The notes: generated by a model not told the origin, from the sequence alone. Counted from the first letter of the stretch, positions 1-9,612 are shown. The stretch: DNA of 64,000 nt from an uncultured Croceitalea sp. (GCA_947494805.1 CANLWK010000004.1:62001-126000), one strand, 5' to 3'. Made by a program: numbers and translations.

Positions 1-420
1 TCCTATTTTCTTTGAGTTTGTTTATTGGTAAGTTCAATGCTGGAAATGCCCTGTGATTTGCCATGTAAACGACTTTGTAGTTCTGGTCGAAGAAGCCTCC
101 AAACCACGTCATAGGTCACAATTGAATAGTGCAAAAGACGTTCTTTTGGAAAGCATGGATAATCCACCTTCGCTTTCGGAGCTTTCCACAGCCATTGGAT
201 TTAATAGCACTGGACCCAAAAAAAGAATTCAGGGCTCTATTTGGTATTCCGGTCTTGAAATAGCCCCAAAACAAAAGGCTTGTTTTCAGCTCACAAACCA
301 ATCAGTCCAAATGAGGCTACTGAATAAGAAGCAGGGTGGCAGGTGGGCTATGATAACCACAGTTCATTCACAAATGCCTTCTCAAAAGAATTTGGCTATC
401 GCCCAAGCCAAATAAGTTAG
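1..420 (+). pseudogene. Decayed AraC-family transcriptional regulator (C-terminal part)
   Basis: Pieces of an AraC-type helix-turn-helix domain are readable, but in different frames. One frame gives LLESMDNPPSLSELSTAIGF, the first HTH helix pair as in PchR-like regulators. After an A-rich run another frame gives KKEFRALFGIPVLK, the usual continuation. A third frame, from about 343 to the TAG at 418-420, gives VGYDNHSSFTNAFSKEFGY followed by RPSQ, the classic second HTH. At least two frame changes and an early stop separate these pieces, so no intact regulator can be made. The N-terminal part is missing or lies before the window. Family assignment is firm; the original target is unknown. Confidence 0.8.
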
Positions 421-453
421 GTTACCTAATGTGATGCAATAACCGATTGCGTA

Positions 454-1209
454 CTAGCCAATAGGTAAAAAGGTTAATCCGATAAATAAAATATTGGTGG
501 ACATATGTACTAGTAAGGGATATTCAAAACCAAAAGCTACTCGGGTGTATCCAGCAATAGTTGCACTAAACAATTGAGGTAGCGTTAATAGGGGCAACCA
601 TAAAAGATTGATTGGACTTATTTCAAAATTAAAGATGTGTAGCCAAGCGAAACTTATACAAGAGAGGTAATAAATTAGTCTAAAGTGCTTTTGCCAAGAT
701 CGCTGTGGAATTAATTTTATGCCTTTTCCGCTACTCACGCCGTATACAATCAACCCAAAAATTATTGCGATTATTACTCGGGACCAAAACGTATCATCTA
801 TAAGGGATAATCGGCTTTTAAATACCGCTTTGGTAAGCACATAATAAGTGAATGCTCCTGAAGTTAAAGCAAAGTATGTTGGTTTAAATTTTAATGACAA
901 TCTAAAAGTAATCTCTTCAAAAGTGGGTAAAACAAGGCCACCAACTATAAGCAATAGTAATGCATCAAATCGCTCGGTCATACTAGTTGTAGTCAGATTT
1001 TCAGGCTCATAAATAAACTGTAATAATGATGCGACCGTTATTGAGAAAACAACCTTTATAACAAAGAGACCAATGGTATCGTAAACCTTATGTTTTACAG
1101 TTTTTTCTACCGATGGGTTAGGCCTAGGGGACTTAATGAAATTCGACAAATCTCTAATTAGAGACCAGTAGTATTTTGGTCTGATGAATGGATAAGATGT
1201 CAGCATCAT
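454..1209 (-). CDS. CPBP-family intramembrane metalloprotease (CAAX protease-like)
   Basis: A 251-residue, strongly hydrophobic protein with about six membrane segments. It carries the family's conserved motifs: FEEITFR (the EExxxR motif) near residue 118, an aromatic-rich segment ending FAWLH, and a late H..TN motif in the last helix. CPBP proteins are membrane-embedded glutamic-type proteases. In bacteria some mature or protect against peptides, but substrates are rarely known. It begins with a tandem ATGATG and lies just downstream of, and co-oriented with, the serine hydrolase gene, with only a 15-nt gap, so the two are probably co-transcribed. Confidence 0.75.
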   Translation of the reverse strand: MMLTSYPFIRPKYYWSLIRDLSNFIKSPRPNPSVEKTVKHKVYDTIGLFVIKVVFSITVASLLQFIYEPENLTTTSMTERFDALLLLIVGGLVLPTFEEITFRLSLKFKPTYFALTSGAFTYYVLTKAVFKSRLSLIDDTFWSRVIIAIIFGLIVYGVSSGKGIKLIPQRSWQKHFRLIYYLSCISFAWLHIFNFEISPINLLWLPLLTLPQLFSATIAGYTRVAFGFEYPLLVHMSTNILFIGLTFLPIG

Positions 1210-1224
1210 TGTGTTATTTAATGG

Positions 1225-2484
1225 TTATTTACCTGCTCTTCGAACAAAGGAGATAGATGCTACCAGTATCAAAATGAATAATGAACCGATAAGAATTGTT
1301 CGAGCCATTTCACCTTGTTTCATTGCAAACAAAAGTGCATCCACCTTACCAGTTTGGATAAAAACCCAGTCGCTGGCGATTCTTGTCGCAAAATCAGTGC
1401 TACCTGTAGTCAAAATAATAATGCCATTGTTCGACATAGGGTTGTATCGAAAAGCCGTATTGATAGGCGGATTGTTTTTTCCATCGTGACCAACCACAAA
1501 CGCACCATTTTCTATTTCAGCGTAGAGAAAAGTGCCTAATCCATAAATGGGTGCTCCAAGGGTCTTTGCCTCGACTTCCCACATCATTTCCAGAAATTCA
1601 CGGGTTAAAGGCTTTTGAGTACTATTTTCTTTTTCAAAAAGGTAAAAGAGCTTTTCTAAATCAGCCAAGGTGGTGTATAACGAAGTTGCTGCCTGTGAAG
1701 TGTAATACAAATGTGAAGCTTTAGAACCATCCAAATGGTAAAAATCAGATAACCTAACTCGAAAAGTATCGTCCCATTGATAGAATGACGATTTCATTTG
1801 CAAGGGCTCAAAGATTCGAGTTTTCATATAGGCGTCAAAAGTTTGCCCACTTACCTCTTCAACGATGAGTTGCAATAGGGTAAACCCACCCCCAGAATAA
1901 CGCCATTCGCTACCTGGTAAAACGCCTACTTTTGTAATGCCATCACTATCGGGGTCTGCATCTTTGGCCTTGGTCAGTGATGCTTCTAAAGATTGAACAT
2001 CCCTAATATTCTTAAAACCTGCATAACCGAGACCATCTGTTAAACCTGCCGTATGGCTTAACAGTCTCCTGACCGTAACCTCATTGTTGTCAAAATCACT
2101 CTCGGGTAATTGCCACCTTGTGAGATAATGATTTACTGGAATGTCTAAATCCAACTCCCCTTGTTGAACCAGATGCATTACACCAATAGCCGAAACAAAT
2201 TTAGATAGCGATGCTACTTGAAATACAGTGTTCCTATCGACACCCCCACCCTTGGAATGAAAGGATTCAATTGCTAATTTTCCGTCTTTAAATACCCCAA
2301 TAGCCATAGTACCGACGAACTCGTTTTGGAGTTCCTCTTCGACTAAGGTGATAAATTCATTCGGCTCTTTTTCTTGGGTAAACGGCGTGTGCCACCAACC
2401 TTTATCTGTACTGAGAAAAATAACCACTAGATAGACGGCTATCAATGCAATTGCCAGTACCATATATTTTAGGAATCGTTTCAT
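1225..2484 (-). CDS. Serine hydrolase of the beta-lactamase class C / penicillin-binding family
   Basis: A 419-residue protein with an N-terminal membrane segment (about 8-25), a beta-lactamase-like domain and a C-terminal membrane helix (about 393-412). The nucleophile motif S-x-x-K is at 92-95 (SLSK) after the typical VFQVA lead-in. The second motif, normally Y-x-N, reads Y-S-G at about 196-198, an unusual substitution. A GHDG segment near residue 335 fits the third motif. Family members are D-aminopeptidases, esterases or cell-wall hydrolases; the substrate cannot be told here. The two-helix topology suggests a membrane-tethered periplasmic enzyme. Likely an operon with the CPBP gene downstream. 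Confidence 0.8.
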   Translation of the reverse strand: MKRFLKYMVLAIALIAVYLVVIFLSTDKGWWHTPFTQEKEPNEFITLVEEELQNEFVGTMAIGVFKDGKLAIESFHSKGGGVDRNTVFQVASLSKFVSAIGVMHLVQQGELDLDIPVNHYLTRWQLPESDFDNNEVTVRRLLSHTAGLTDGLGYAGFKNIRDVQSLEASLTKAKDADPDSDGITKVGVLPGSEWRYSGGGFTLLQLIVEEVSGQTFDAYMKTRIFEPLQMKSSFYQWDDTFRVRLSDFYHLDGSKASHLYYTSQAATSLYTTLADLEKLFYLFEKENSTQKPLTREFLEMMWEVEAKTLGAPIYGLGTFLYAEIENGAFVVGHDGKNNPPINTAFRYNPMSNNGIIILTTGSTDFATRIASDWVFIQTGKVDALLFAMKQGEMARTILIGSLFILILVASISFVRRAGK

Positions 2485-2544
2485 TGGTTTTGTTTTATAA
2501 GGGTTATTTAATCGTTATAGACTAACTTTTAGGATCAGCATCAA

Positions 2545-2586
2545 CTCATAAAAGAAGCTCCGAAAACTTGTTAGGTTTACCGGAGC
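2545..2586 (-). terminator. Probable rho-independent terminator after the NmrA-type gene
   Basis: GCTCCG (2557-2562) pairs with CGGAGC (2581-2586), with an inner AAAC/GTTT stem around a small loop. On the minus strand the hairpin is followed by TTCTTTT. It sits just past the stop of the minus-strand NmrA-like gene. Confidence 0.5.
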
Positions 2587-2599
2587 CTTTGTTGTTGAA

Positions 2600-3445
2600 T
2601 CAGTTGGTCTGGGGTATTGGTGCATTCCAAATACCTGTTGCGGCGGTTTTTGCTGCATACTCACTAAAATCGATAGGTTTTCTACCCAGTACTTTTTCAA
2701 CATCGCCGGTAACTTCGGCTAGTGCTGGATTGCCTAAAACCTCTGTAAAAAGATATTCGATAAGCCAGGCAAAATCTTCCGGAAGACCAGCCGCACGCAT
2801 TCCAGCACCATATTCTTGTATTGTAATGGGTACAAAAGTGATGTTACGGTTACTTGCTTTCGCAATTTCAGCTACGGCATCTTTAAAAGTGAGTGTTCGT
2901 GGCCCTGTAAGCTGGTAGATCTGGCCATTGTGCTTATCTTCTGTAAGGGCCTTTACCGCAACTTCGGCAATATCGTCTACATCTACCCAAGGTATATTTG
3001 CCTCGGCTTGTGGTAGCGCCACCACACCTTCCAAAACTGGCTCTAGCAAGAAGTTTTCACTAAAATTCTGGTTGAACCAACTTGCACGAACAATAGTATA
3101 ATCCAATCCAGAATGGATAACTACTTGCTCACATAGTTGTGCTTCGCGTTCGCCCTTGCCTGAAAGTAATACAAGCTTTTTAACGCCTGCTCTCTTCGAA
3201 ACCTTAACCAATTGTTCTATAGCATCTAAAGCCCCTGGAACTGCTAAATCAGGCTGGTAGGTAATGTAAATTTTGTCCATTCCTTCGACGGCTTCTGACC
3301 AGTTTTCTGGCTGATGCCAGTCGAATGACGGGCTATTCGACCTTGAACCTATTCGCGCATTGTGCCCTAAAGTTTCCAATTGTTGTACAATTCTTCTTCC
3401 GGTTTTACCGGTTCCACCGATAACTAAAATGTTTTCTGTTTTCAT
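2600..3445 (-). CDS. NmrA-like NAD(P)-binding reductase (atypical short-chain dehydrogenase)
   Basis: A 281-residue protein opening with a Rossmann motif, VIGGTGKTGRRI (residues about 8-19). This is the GGTGxxG signature of NmrA/QOR2-like atypical short-chain dehydrogenases, followed by a basic residue at the end of the second strand (RIGSRS) that suggests NADP(H). The whole length fits one NmrA domain, with a TIVRASWFNQNF segment typical of the family. Members are quinone reductases or redox-sensing proteins. It faces the same way as the FMN reductase/DoxX genes upstream but is separated from them by about 295 bp. Exact substrate unknown. Confidence 0.8.
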   Translation of the reverse strand: MKTENILVIGGTGKTGRRIVQQLETLGHNARIGSRSNSPSFDWHQPENWSEAVEGMDKIYITYQPDLAVPGALDAIEQLVKVSKRAGVKKLVLLSGKGEREAQLCEQVVIHSGLDYTIVRASWFNQNFSENFLLEPVLEGVVALPQAEANIPWVDVDDIAEVAVKALTEDKHNGQIYQLTGPRTLTFKDAVAEIAKASNRNITFVPITIQEYGAGMRAAGLPEDFAWLIEYLFTEVLGNPALAEVTGDVEKVLGRKPIDFSEYAAKTAATGIWNAPIPQTN

Positions 3446-3740
3446 TATTAATTGTTTTTAAATTGCTATTAATTATGTTTTAAAAAATTGAAGTTTTTTG
3501 TTTTGCTTTTTCTGATGAATACCTGCTTGTGCTTATCATCTGACCAGGTATCCATATTCTCTTCACAAAAGCATGACACTAAATTGCGCAGATATTCCAT
3601 CAATCATTTATTCGAGCGGGAGTTTGATTTGTTCGAAAAGTGCATTAGGCAACAATCGAGATTGAAATACCTGAAGTTTTGAGAAGAAATCAGCAACTAC
3701 TTTTCAACGAATTTCCAAAGGCTCGCCCCCATGGCTTTAA

Positions 3741-4274
3741 CTAAAGGCCTTTAGAAAACTCAGCTGCTTTACCTTTCAATTCCATTCTTAGACTCTCTTC
3801 AATAATTTCACCTTCTTTAAAGTTGTCATAAAAAGAAGGCAGTGAAAATGTTTCTATCACTTTTGCCCCTAGAAATGGAAAATACGAGCTCGCAGATTGA
3901 AGTACGGTTGCTCCTCCTCTCCCGCCTGGTGAAGTGGCCATAAGCAGCATGGGTTTTTCTCTCCAAATCTTGATATTTAAACGGGATAACCAGTCTAGGG
4001 TATTTTTAAACACGGCAGCATAAGAGCCATTGTGTTCTGCCAATGAGATGATAAATGCATCTACTGAATTGAGGATTTCATCCAATCTTTTTACTGCCGT
4101 GGGTATGCCATTCTCTGCTTCAAAATCAACACCATATATCGGTAGGACATAATCATTTAAATCGATGGTTATAATTTCTACACCTTCCATAAGATTAGAA
4201 ACATATTCCACCAGCAATTGGTTTATGGAATTTTGGCTGTTGCTACCTGCTATTGTAATTACTTTTTTCATCAT
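3741..4274 (-). CDS. NADPH-dependent FMN reductase family (flavodoxin-like oxidoreductase)
   Basis: A 177-residue flavodoxin-fold protein. Residues 8-13 (AGSNSQ) form the FMN phosphate-binding loop. The stretch SLAEHNGSYAAVFKNTLDW matches the family's PEYNxSxPxxLKNxxDW signature, with Ala-Glu-His in place of the usual Pro-Glu-Tyr. A TSPGGRGG loop follows. Members reduce quinones, azo dyes or flavins with NAD(P)H. It begins with ATGATG, and its start codon overlaps the DoxX stop by one base, so translation is probably coupled. This neighbourhood (NmrA reductase, FMN reductase, DoxX, Crp/Fnr) looks like a small redox or quinone-stress cluster; that role is inference. Confidence 0.85.
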   Translation of the reverse strand: MMKKVITIAGSNSQNSINQLLVEYVSNLMEGVEIITIDLNDYVLPIYGVDFEAENGIPTAVKRLDEILNSVDAFIISLAEHNGSYAAVFKNTLDWLSRLNIKIWREKPMLLMATSPGGRGGATVLQSASSYFPFLGAKVIETFSLPSFYDNFKEGEIIEESLRMELKGKAAEFSKGL

Positions 4275-4729
4275 TATTGTTTTTTTGGGATTAGATTATC
4301 AATTGACCATTTTCCGCTTCCATTGACCAGCACTGTTAATCCTAGGCCAATAACCAGCAAGGAGTATTCGTAACCTTCCCCTGCTTGGTTACCAAACCAG
4401 TTCATAAAAAATCCGTGCTCCAGTTGTGTGGTAAAAATGATACCCAAGAACATTCCAACAATGGATAATGCCCAAAACCTACTGCAGAGCCCTAAGATCA
4501 ATGAAATAGATCCAAAGAATTCAATCATGATTACTGAAAATGCCACAATACCTGGCAAACCCATTTGTGTGGTGAACATCTCGATAGTCGCCGAATATCC
4601 AAAGCCTCCAAAAAGCCCTAATAATTTTTGCGCACCGTGCGGGAATAGCACGAAACCCAATGTCAATCTTGCAATACTGAACCCTAGGTTAGGATGTGTT
4701 GTAATTAATTTTTTGAATAGATTTTTCAT
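4274..4729 (-). CDS. DoxX-family membrane protein
   Basis: A 151-residue protein with four predicted membrane helices. It has the DoxX pattern: RLTLGFVLFPHGAQKL in helix 1 and an EFFGSISLILGL segment in helix 3. DoxX relatives are found with thiol or quinone oxidoreductases. The next gene, overlapping by one base, is an FMN reductase, which fits that association. No catalytic residues can be assigned. Confidence 0.85.
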   Translation of the reverse strand: MKNLFKKLITTHPNLGFSIARLTLGFVLFPHGAQKLLGLFGGFGYSATIEMFTTQMGLPGIVAFSVIMIEFFGSISLILGLCSRFWALSIVGMFLGIIFTTQLEHGFFMNWFGNQAGEGYEYSLLVIGLGLTVLVNGSGKWSIDNLIPKKQ

Positions 4730-4741
4730 AATGTTTAAGAT

Positions 4742-5386
4742 TTATAATGTTTTACGGTAATACAGTCCGACGTTTGATTGTGCTATGGGTTGAGTGCCGT
4801 ATTGGTCAAAGTCAAGACCAAGCCCAAGTTGATGGCCTTTATAAGATGCTCCTAGACGTAGTTGCTGAAAGCTCCTGGAATGTGTTTTAAATTTGTCCCA
4901 AACCGTTAGAAACTGTCCGTTGAACCACAAAGAAATCTTATCGGTAAGTGGTGTATGCAGTTGAAATTGAGCAAAGGCCTCGGCGAGGCTTGCACGTTTT
5001 TTTTCTGAGTAGGCCACTGTCGGAATGACCACCAGTAAAACACTCGAATTTTTAACTGTGAACTTAGCCGAAAGCCTTTCTGAAAATCCTCCAAAACTGT
5101 TGTAGTACAGGGAGGGCCCTAAAGCAATAGTTTCATTGATGTTCCAAAATAATGTAGGTTGTACACCTACTTCATCAAAAATTTGATTCTCTTTTTCCCC
5201 GAATTTCTGAAAGAAAGCAAGGGTAGTAATACTTAAGGAATTCTTAGCGGTGACCGAATAATTGGAGAATAAAGTGAAGTCTGTTTTGTCAAAACCTGAA
5301 AACAATTCTATTTGTGTGAATTGTGCTTGTAAAGTGCTTACAAAAGCAATTATTAAGCGTACAGATATGATTCCTATTTTTTTCAC
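4742..5386 (-). CDS. Secreted beta-strand-rich protein of unknown function
   Basis: A 214-residue protein with an N-terminal hydrophobic segment ending in TLQAQF that looks like a cleavable signal peptide. The rest alternates short strands with aromatic residues (for example LFSGFDKTDFTLFSNYSV and ALGPSLYYNSFGGF) and ends in YYRKTL, which suggests a small outer-membrane beta-barrel or a lipid-binding fold. The start is a GTG at 5384-5386; no in-frame ATG is near. It is 12 bp upstream of the DoxX gene on the same strand and may be its operon partner. I do not recognise the family. Confidence 0.6.
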   Translation of the reverse strand: MKKIGIISVRLIIAFVSTLQAQFTQIELFSGFDKTDFTLFSNYSVTAKNSLSITTLAFFQKFGEKENQIFDEVGVQPTLFWNINETIALGPSLYYNSFGGFSERLSAKFTVKNSSVLLVVIPTVAYSEKKRASLAEAFAQFQLHTPLTDKISLWFNGQFLTVWDKFKTHSRSFQQLRLGASYKGHQLGLGLDFDQYGTQPIAQSNVGLYYRKTL

Positions 5387-5439
5387 ACCTCAAAATTCCG
5401 ATGGGCAAGCGTGAAAAAAAATGAACTAGTTTAAGACTT

Positions 5440-6033
5440 TTACATCCGGTTAACCTTTGTGATAATTTTGCTCATAAATTCTGGTGTAATCCCTATGTAT
5501 CCGGCTAGATCTTTTTGGGTTATCCTATTGACAATTTGAGGATATTTCTTTTTGAACTCAATGTATCTTTCTTCGGCAGTTAAGGATATTCCATGGTTTG
5601 AACGTCTGATATAACTAATTAAAGACTTTTGATATAATATGCGGTAAAACCGTTCAAATTTTGGAATCTCTTGAAACAATATATCATAGTTTGTTCTGGA
5701 AATACCCAATAGTTCTGAGTGTTCTGTAGCTTTAATGTAATACCTGGAAGGTTCTTTGGTCATAAAGCTCGACAAATCACCAGTCCAGTAGTCTTCAATA
5801 GCAAACATTGAGATATGAGGTGTGCCTTCATCATCTAAGGTATACACTTTCAAACATCCCTTCGTGATGAAGTATTCATACTTCGTAATCTCGCCTGCTT
5901 GCAGAAGAAAATCTTTCTTCTCCACCTTAATTTCGGTCAATAAAGAAATGTATTTCTGCTTTTCCAACTCGGTTAAATCGATAAACCGGGCTATATTGTT
6001 GAGTATAAGATTATGGGATTCTTTATAGTTCAA
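5440..6033 (-). CDS. Crp/Fnr-family transcriptional regulator
   Basis: A 197-residue regulator. Residues about 20-130 form a cyclic-nucleotide-binding-like beta-roll (EYFITKGCLKVYTLDDEG), and the C-terminus carries a short winged HTH (ITQKDLAGYIGITPEFMSKI). The Arg and Glu residues that bind cAMP in Crp are not evident, as usual for Bacteroidota paralogues. The likely start is TTG (6031-6033); no ATG is available in frame. It lies directly upstream of the DoxX/FMN-reductase genes in the same direction and is their best candidate regulator. Confidence 0.85.
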   Translation of the reverse strand: MNYKESHNLILNNIARFIDLTELEKQKYISLLTEIKVEKKDFLLQAGEITKYEYFITKGCLKVYTLDDEGTPHISMFAIEDYWTGDLSSFMTKEPSRYYIKATEHSELLGISRTNYDILFQEIPKFERFYRILYQKSLISYIRRSNHGISLTAEERYIEFKKKYPQIVNRITQKDLAGYIGITPEFMSKIITKVNRM

Positions 6034-6203
6034 TTTTAAGTGTATTTGAATGAAATTAATTTAAAGAATTCTTCTCATAATAAAAAGTCTTCACTTTGTA
6101 CGAACGTAGATAGTTTCTTATGGAAAGCACTTCACGTACATCCAAAAACGTTCAGGAAGAGTTCAGATATAGGGAAGCAAGATACGGTAAGGATCAATGT
6201 GTT

Positions 6204-8711
6204 TCAGAAGAGTAATTTTACACTCGCATTGGGGGTAATGCCCAAGGATTCTTGGAGCACCTGTTGGGCTTCCTCCTGGGGGTTCACCCTGAAAAAGGTA
6301 TTGATGAGATTCTCCCGGTTCAGGAGGTTCCAAACGGAAACCCCCGTTTGAAGCATGGTCTTTTTACCGATTTTGGTACTGTATATGGCTGAAAAATCCA
6401 ACCTTAGGAAATCGTCCAATTCATTGGAATTCGCACTATCGTAATTGATCTCCCCATCGATTACTTCGTTATCTGTCACTGGTGGGGTGAACGGTTTACC
6501 GGTTCGCCAATTGGCCCCTAGCGCCAAGTTCAATGAAGCGGTGGAAAAGGTAATCCCGGAGGTTATGGAGTGGGTAATATCGAAGTTGCTCCGAAATTCC
6601 ATTTCCGATAACCCCTCGAAGTCATAGTTACTGTTCAAGTAGCCATAGCTCATCCAAAGGTTCCATTTTTGGAGTTGTTTCCTCAGCAGAAAATCGACAC
6701 CAAACGCATCATATTTTCCCGATGTCCTGACAAATTCAAAGCTGTCCAAAAAACCTTGGCTTTGCGTGGTGATCCCATCGACTTCCTTATAAAATCCCAC
6801 GGCGTTGACCAACCACCCTGATTCTTGATAGCTCAATCCCAGCGAACCCTGCCTACTTTGGATCACGGGAATGTCCGCATCGTTGGAAAGTTGCCATCGC
6901 CTTCGTTCAATGCCCAAAAAATCATTTTGGAAGTTGATGATCTGCGAGGTGTTCTGGTGCTTGAACTCCCCTAAGACCTCTACATTAAAATGCTCTAAAA
7001 ACCGATGGTTGAAACTCAATCGGGGTTCCCAAAGCTGCCTGTCGAACTTATCCAAATAGTTAAAGCGCATCCCTGCGTTCAGGGACGTATTTCCATCCGT
7101 GCTTGCCCAATCCAACTCCGAGAATACCCCATGCGTTCGTAGCACCTCGCCCTCCAATCTTCGGAAAATCGGGTCATCGACATCGTCAAGATTGGTCACT
7201 TTGGTCTCCACAAAGTGATAACCGCTGCGCAGGATGAAATTCGTGTACAGTTCGTTTTGGGCCACAAAGCGTGCTCCGGTTTCGGACACCAGGTTTTCCT
7301 GTAAAAAACGCTGGTCTTGGAGCACATTGGCATTGATGCCCCGAAGGGTATAATCGGTGTTGTACACATCGATTTCGGTCTGGAAACGGTCGTTCCATTG
7401 TCGTTCATAATAGATTCCAGCTGCAATACTGCTTTGGTCAAGCCCGCTTTCCCGCTCCTCTTCATTGTTGCCGATTTCCGCACTTTCATTGAAGACCAAT
7501 TCATTAGCGGTATGGATAAAGTTCAACCGCAAAAAATCCCGATCACTGGGTCGGTACAAAAAGCGCAGGGAGGCATCGTAAAAATCAAAGCCGATATCGG
7601 AATTGGTGACTAGGGCATCGTTGACCAAGATTTCGGTATCCTGTGCGATCCGGTCAAAATATTCGGAGTAGGTCGGGGTCTCAAAAAAATCACTGATGGC
7701 CTTTCTTGCCGCTACCTGCATCGAGGCATTTTGTCCTAGGGGCGCATCCACGAAACCATTGGCATCGATAAGGTTCACCCCAATACTCCCTTGGAAGACG
7801 GGGTTGATGTTCTTATCGGTGCTCATGGCAATGGTACCGGAAACCCCATCGGTAAAGGCCACCGAGGTGCCATTTTTCTGTAGGGCCACTTTTTGGGTTA
7901 TCTGGGGATTGAACATGGAGATCAGACCAAAGAAATGACCGGACTGGTACATCTTGATATTGTCCCACAAAATGAGGTTTTGATCGTTGCTGCCGCCCCG
8001 GATGTTGATATTGGAAACCGTTTCGTCAATGCTCAGAATCCCCGGTAAGGCCTGGACGGACTGAAGGACATCCTCTTCAACCAGCCCCGGAAGGATGGAG
8101 AACCGATCAAAATCAAGTTGGAAGGCCCCGTTGTCCAGTTTGTCCATGCCGCGTATGAGATAATGGGAGAGGACAATTTCTGGTAGTTTTTGCTGTTCCA
8201 TCACCATATGGACGGTACCGCAATCGGAGGTGTTGAAAAATCGGGCCTCCCTTCGGATGGTCCTGTGTCCGATATGCCGTATCAGAACCATTTGGGAAGC
8301 ATTTTCCAAGGAAAGTTCGAAAAAGCCCTGTTCGTCGCTTACCGTTCCCTTGCCGTTGGATTGTACCGTGGTATAGGGCAAAGGTTCATTCGTGTCCTTG
8401 TCACGCACATAACCACAGAGCCGTATTGTCTTGGCGGTAATGGAAATCGCATTTTGGGAAAGAACGACAAAATCCAATCCTGTCCGCTGCCGAAGTTGTT
8501 CGACAATCTCCTCCAAGCTGGATTCGCTGTTTGGGGGAGGCACTGTTACGTCCTCGATCAATTCGGACGCATAATTGAAACGCAGCCCGAAACGCTCTTG
8601 CAGCTCATTTAAAACAAGGGTCAGTGGTTTATTTTCAGGGGTTTCCTGTGCCGATAACGGCATGCAGATAAGTATGGCCAAAAGCCAAATAAAATACGGT
8701 CTATTTCCCAC
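6204..8711 (-). CDS. TonB-dependent receptor with STN signalling domain (FecA-like transducer)
   Basis: An 835-residue outer-membrane receptor. After a signal peptide (ending in LSAQE) comes a secretin/TonB short N-terminal (STN) domain, about 28-92, the part that contacts FecR in FecA-type transducers. A carboxypeptidase-regulatory-like domain follows (CGYVRDKDTNEPLPYTTV, about 94-170). Next is the plug (NINIRGGSNDQNLILWDN), then a beta-barrel ending in an aromatic C-terminus (KLLF). The start is a GTG at 8709-8711 and overlaps the FecR gene by 11 bp. The sigma/FecR/receptor order makes it a surface signal transducer. The imported or sensed ligand is unknown; no SusD partner is present. Confidence 0.9.
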   Translation of the reverse strand: MGNRPYFIWLLAILICMPLSAQETPENKPLTLVLNELQERFGLRFNYASELIEDVTVPPPNSESSLEEIVEQLRQRTGLDFVVLSQNAISITAKTIRLCGYVRDKDTNEPLPYTTVQSNGKGTVSDEQGFFELSLENASQMVLIRHIGHRTIRREARFFNTSDCGTVHMVMEQQKLPEIVLSHYLIRGMDKLDNGAFQLDFDRFSILPGLVEEDVLQSVQALPGILSIDETVSNINIRGGSNDQNLILWDNIKMYQSGHFFGLISMFNPQITQKVALQKNGTSVAFTDGVSGTIAMSTDKNINPVFQGSIGVNLIDANGFVDAPLGQNASMQVAARKAISDFFETPTYSEYFDRIAQDTEILVNDALVTNSDIGFDFYDASLRFLYRPSDRDFLRLNFIHTANELVFNESAEIGNNEEERESGLDQSSIAAGIYYERQWNDRFQTEIDVYNTDYTLRGINANVLQDQRFLQENLVSETGARFVAQNELYTNFILRSGYHFVETKVTNLDDVDDPIFRRLEGEVLRTHGVFSELDWASTDGNTSLNAGMRFNYLDKFDRQLWEPRLSFNHRFLEHFNVEVLGEFKHQNTSQIINFQNDFLGIERRRWQLSNDADIPVIQSRQGSLGLSYQESGWLVNAVGFYKEVDGITTQSQGFLDSFEFVRTSGKYDAFGVDFLLRKQLQKWNLWMSYGYLNSNYDFEGLSEMEFRSNFDITHSITSGITFSTASLNLALGANWRTGKPFTPPVTDNEVIDGEINYDSANSNELDDFLRLDFSAIYSTKIGKKTMLQTGVSVWNLLNRENLINTFFRVNPQEEAQQVLQESLGITPNASVKLLF

Positions 8712-9612
8712 TAGGCTTCACCCTGACTTTTTCGTTTTCCAAGATTACGTAGTCCAAATTTAAAGGGACGGTAATCGATTTCAGGGCGTTATCCAAATTG
8801 TCGTGTACAAATCCACCTGTGAACAGGCGTTGACCGTCCATTTTTTCCAAAGTGACCTTCACCCCATATTGTCTTTCCAGTTCCGAAAACACCTGGGATA
8901 CGGTGACCCTTTGAAAATCACTTACATCTTTGGTCCATTGGGGAACGGAATAGGTATTCTTCCCTTCTTCCCTTATTCCATTGGACCATCGCACATTATC
9001 CCCTTGGTCAAGTATCGTCTCCAATCCTTCTTTGGTGACCCGAACGGTACCTTCAAAACATTTTACCTCGAAATATCCTCCACGTTGCTTCACATTGAAT
9101 TCCGTACCCAAAACCGCGACTTCTCCGGATGGTGTGTTGACCACGAACTTTTTGCCCTTGGCCACATCAAAGAAGGCCTCCCCTTCCAGGGCAATGGTCC
9201 TATCGTCCTTCCATCCCTTTTCGTCAAAAGCTACCTCCGAAAGGGCATTGACCGAGACCACCGATCCATCGGGAAGCCCGACCGTGGTTTTCTGTCCAAA
9301 TTGGGTCTCTACATGGGTCAAATTTTCATAGAAAAAGAAATAGTACGCTGCGAGCCCCACGATAAGGACACTAGCAATACGCATAAGGGGGCGTACCCAG
9401 TTCAGTTTCCTGACAGGGGTGTTTTGGGCATCAAGGGCTTTTTTGAATTCCCCGTACGGTTTGGCCTTGGAGAACCCTGATGCCTTAAAATGCTTGGCAT
9501 CGGCAACGATACCCTTTAAAAAAGCGGCATCCTCAAGGGACTCAAAGGCTTTTTGTTCCTCCGAGGTCAGCTCGTCGGCAAGCCATTTTTGTATCAAGTA
9601 ATCCTTTTCCAT
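8701..9612 (-). CDS. FecR-family anti-sigma factor
   Basis: A 303-residue inner-membrane regulator. The cytoplasmic N-terminus (LIQKWLADELTSEEQKAFE) is typical of Bacteroidota FecR proteins. A single membrane helix spans about 83-100. The periplasmic FecR domain includes TQFGQKTTVGLPDGSVVSV and a GTEFNV motif. A C-terminal DUF4974-like STN-binding domain (FQRVTVSQVFSELERQYGV) completes it. It sits between the ECF sigma gene and the receptor it should read, overlapping the latter. Confidence 0.93.
   Translation of the reverse strand: MEKDYLIQKWLADELTSEEQKAFESLEDAAFLKGIVADAKHFKASGFSKAKPYGEFKKALDAQNTPVRKLNWVRPLMRIASVLIVGLAAYYFFFYENLTHVETQFGQKTTVGLPDGSVVSVNALSEVAFDEKGWKDDRTIALEGEAFFDVAKGKKFVVNTPSGEVAVLGTEFNVKQRGGYFEVKCFEGTVRVTKEGLETILDQGDNVRWSNGIREEGKNTYSVPQWTKDVSDFQRVTVSQVFSELERQYGVKVTLEKMDGQRLFTGGFVHDNLDNALKSITVPLNLDYVILENEKVRVKPSGK

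Noticed and set aside
454-2484. CPBP protease and serine hydrolase as a defence or toxin-immunity pair
   Set aside because: Both families are common and nothing in the neighbourhood (no small toxin or bacteriocin gene) supports that role.
3488-3744. A 64-codon plus frame, and a second frame ending QQLLFNEFPKARPHGFN with a stop at 3742-3744
   Set aside because: The second frame looks protein-like but has a stop upstream and no start or recognisable family. It may be a relic, but I cannot support a gene call.
8190-9480. Plus-strand frames of 116-225 codons opposite the receptor and FecR genes
   Set aside because: The minus-strand genes have complete, recognisable domains; the opposite frames show no family features.
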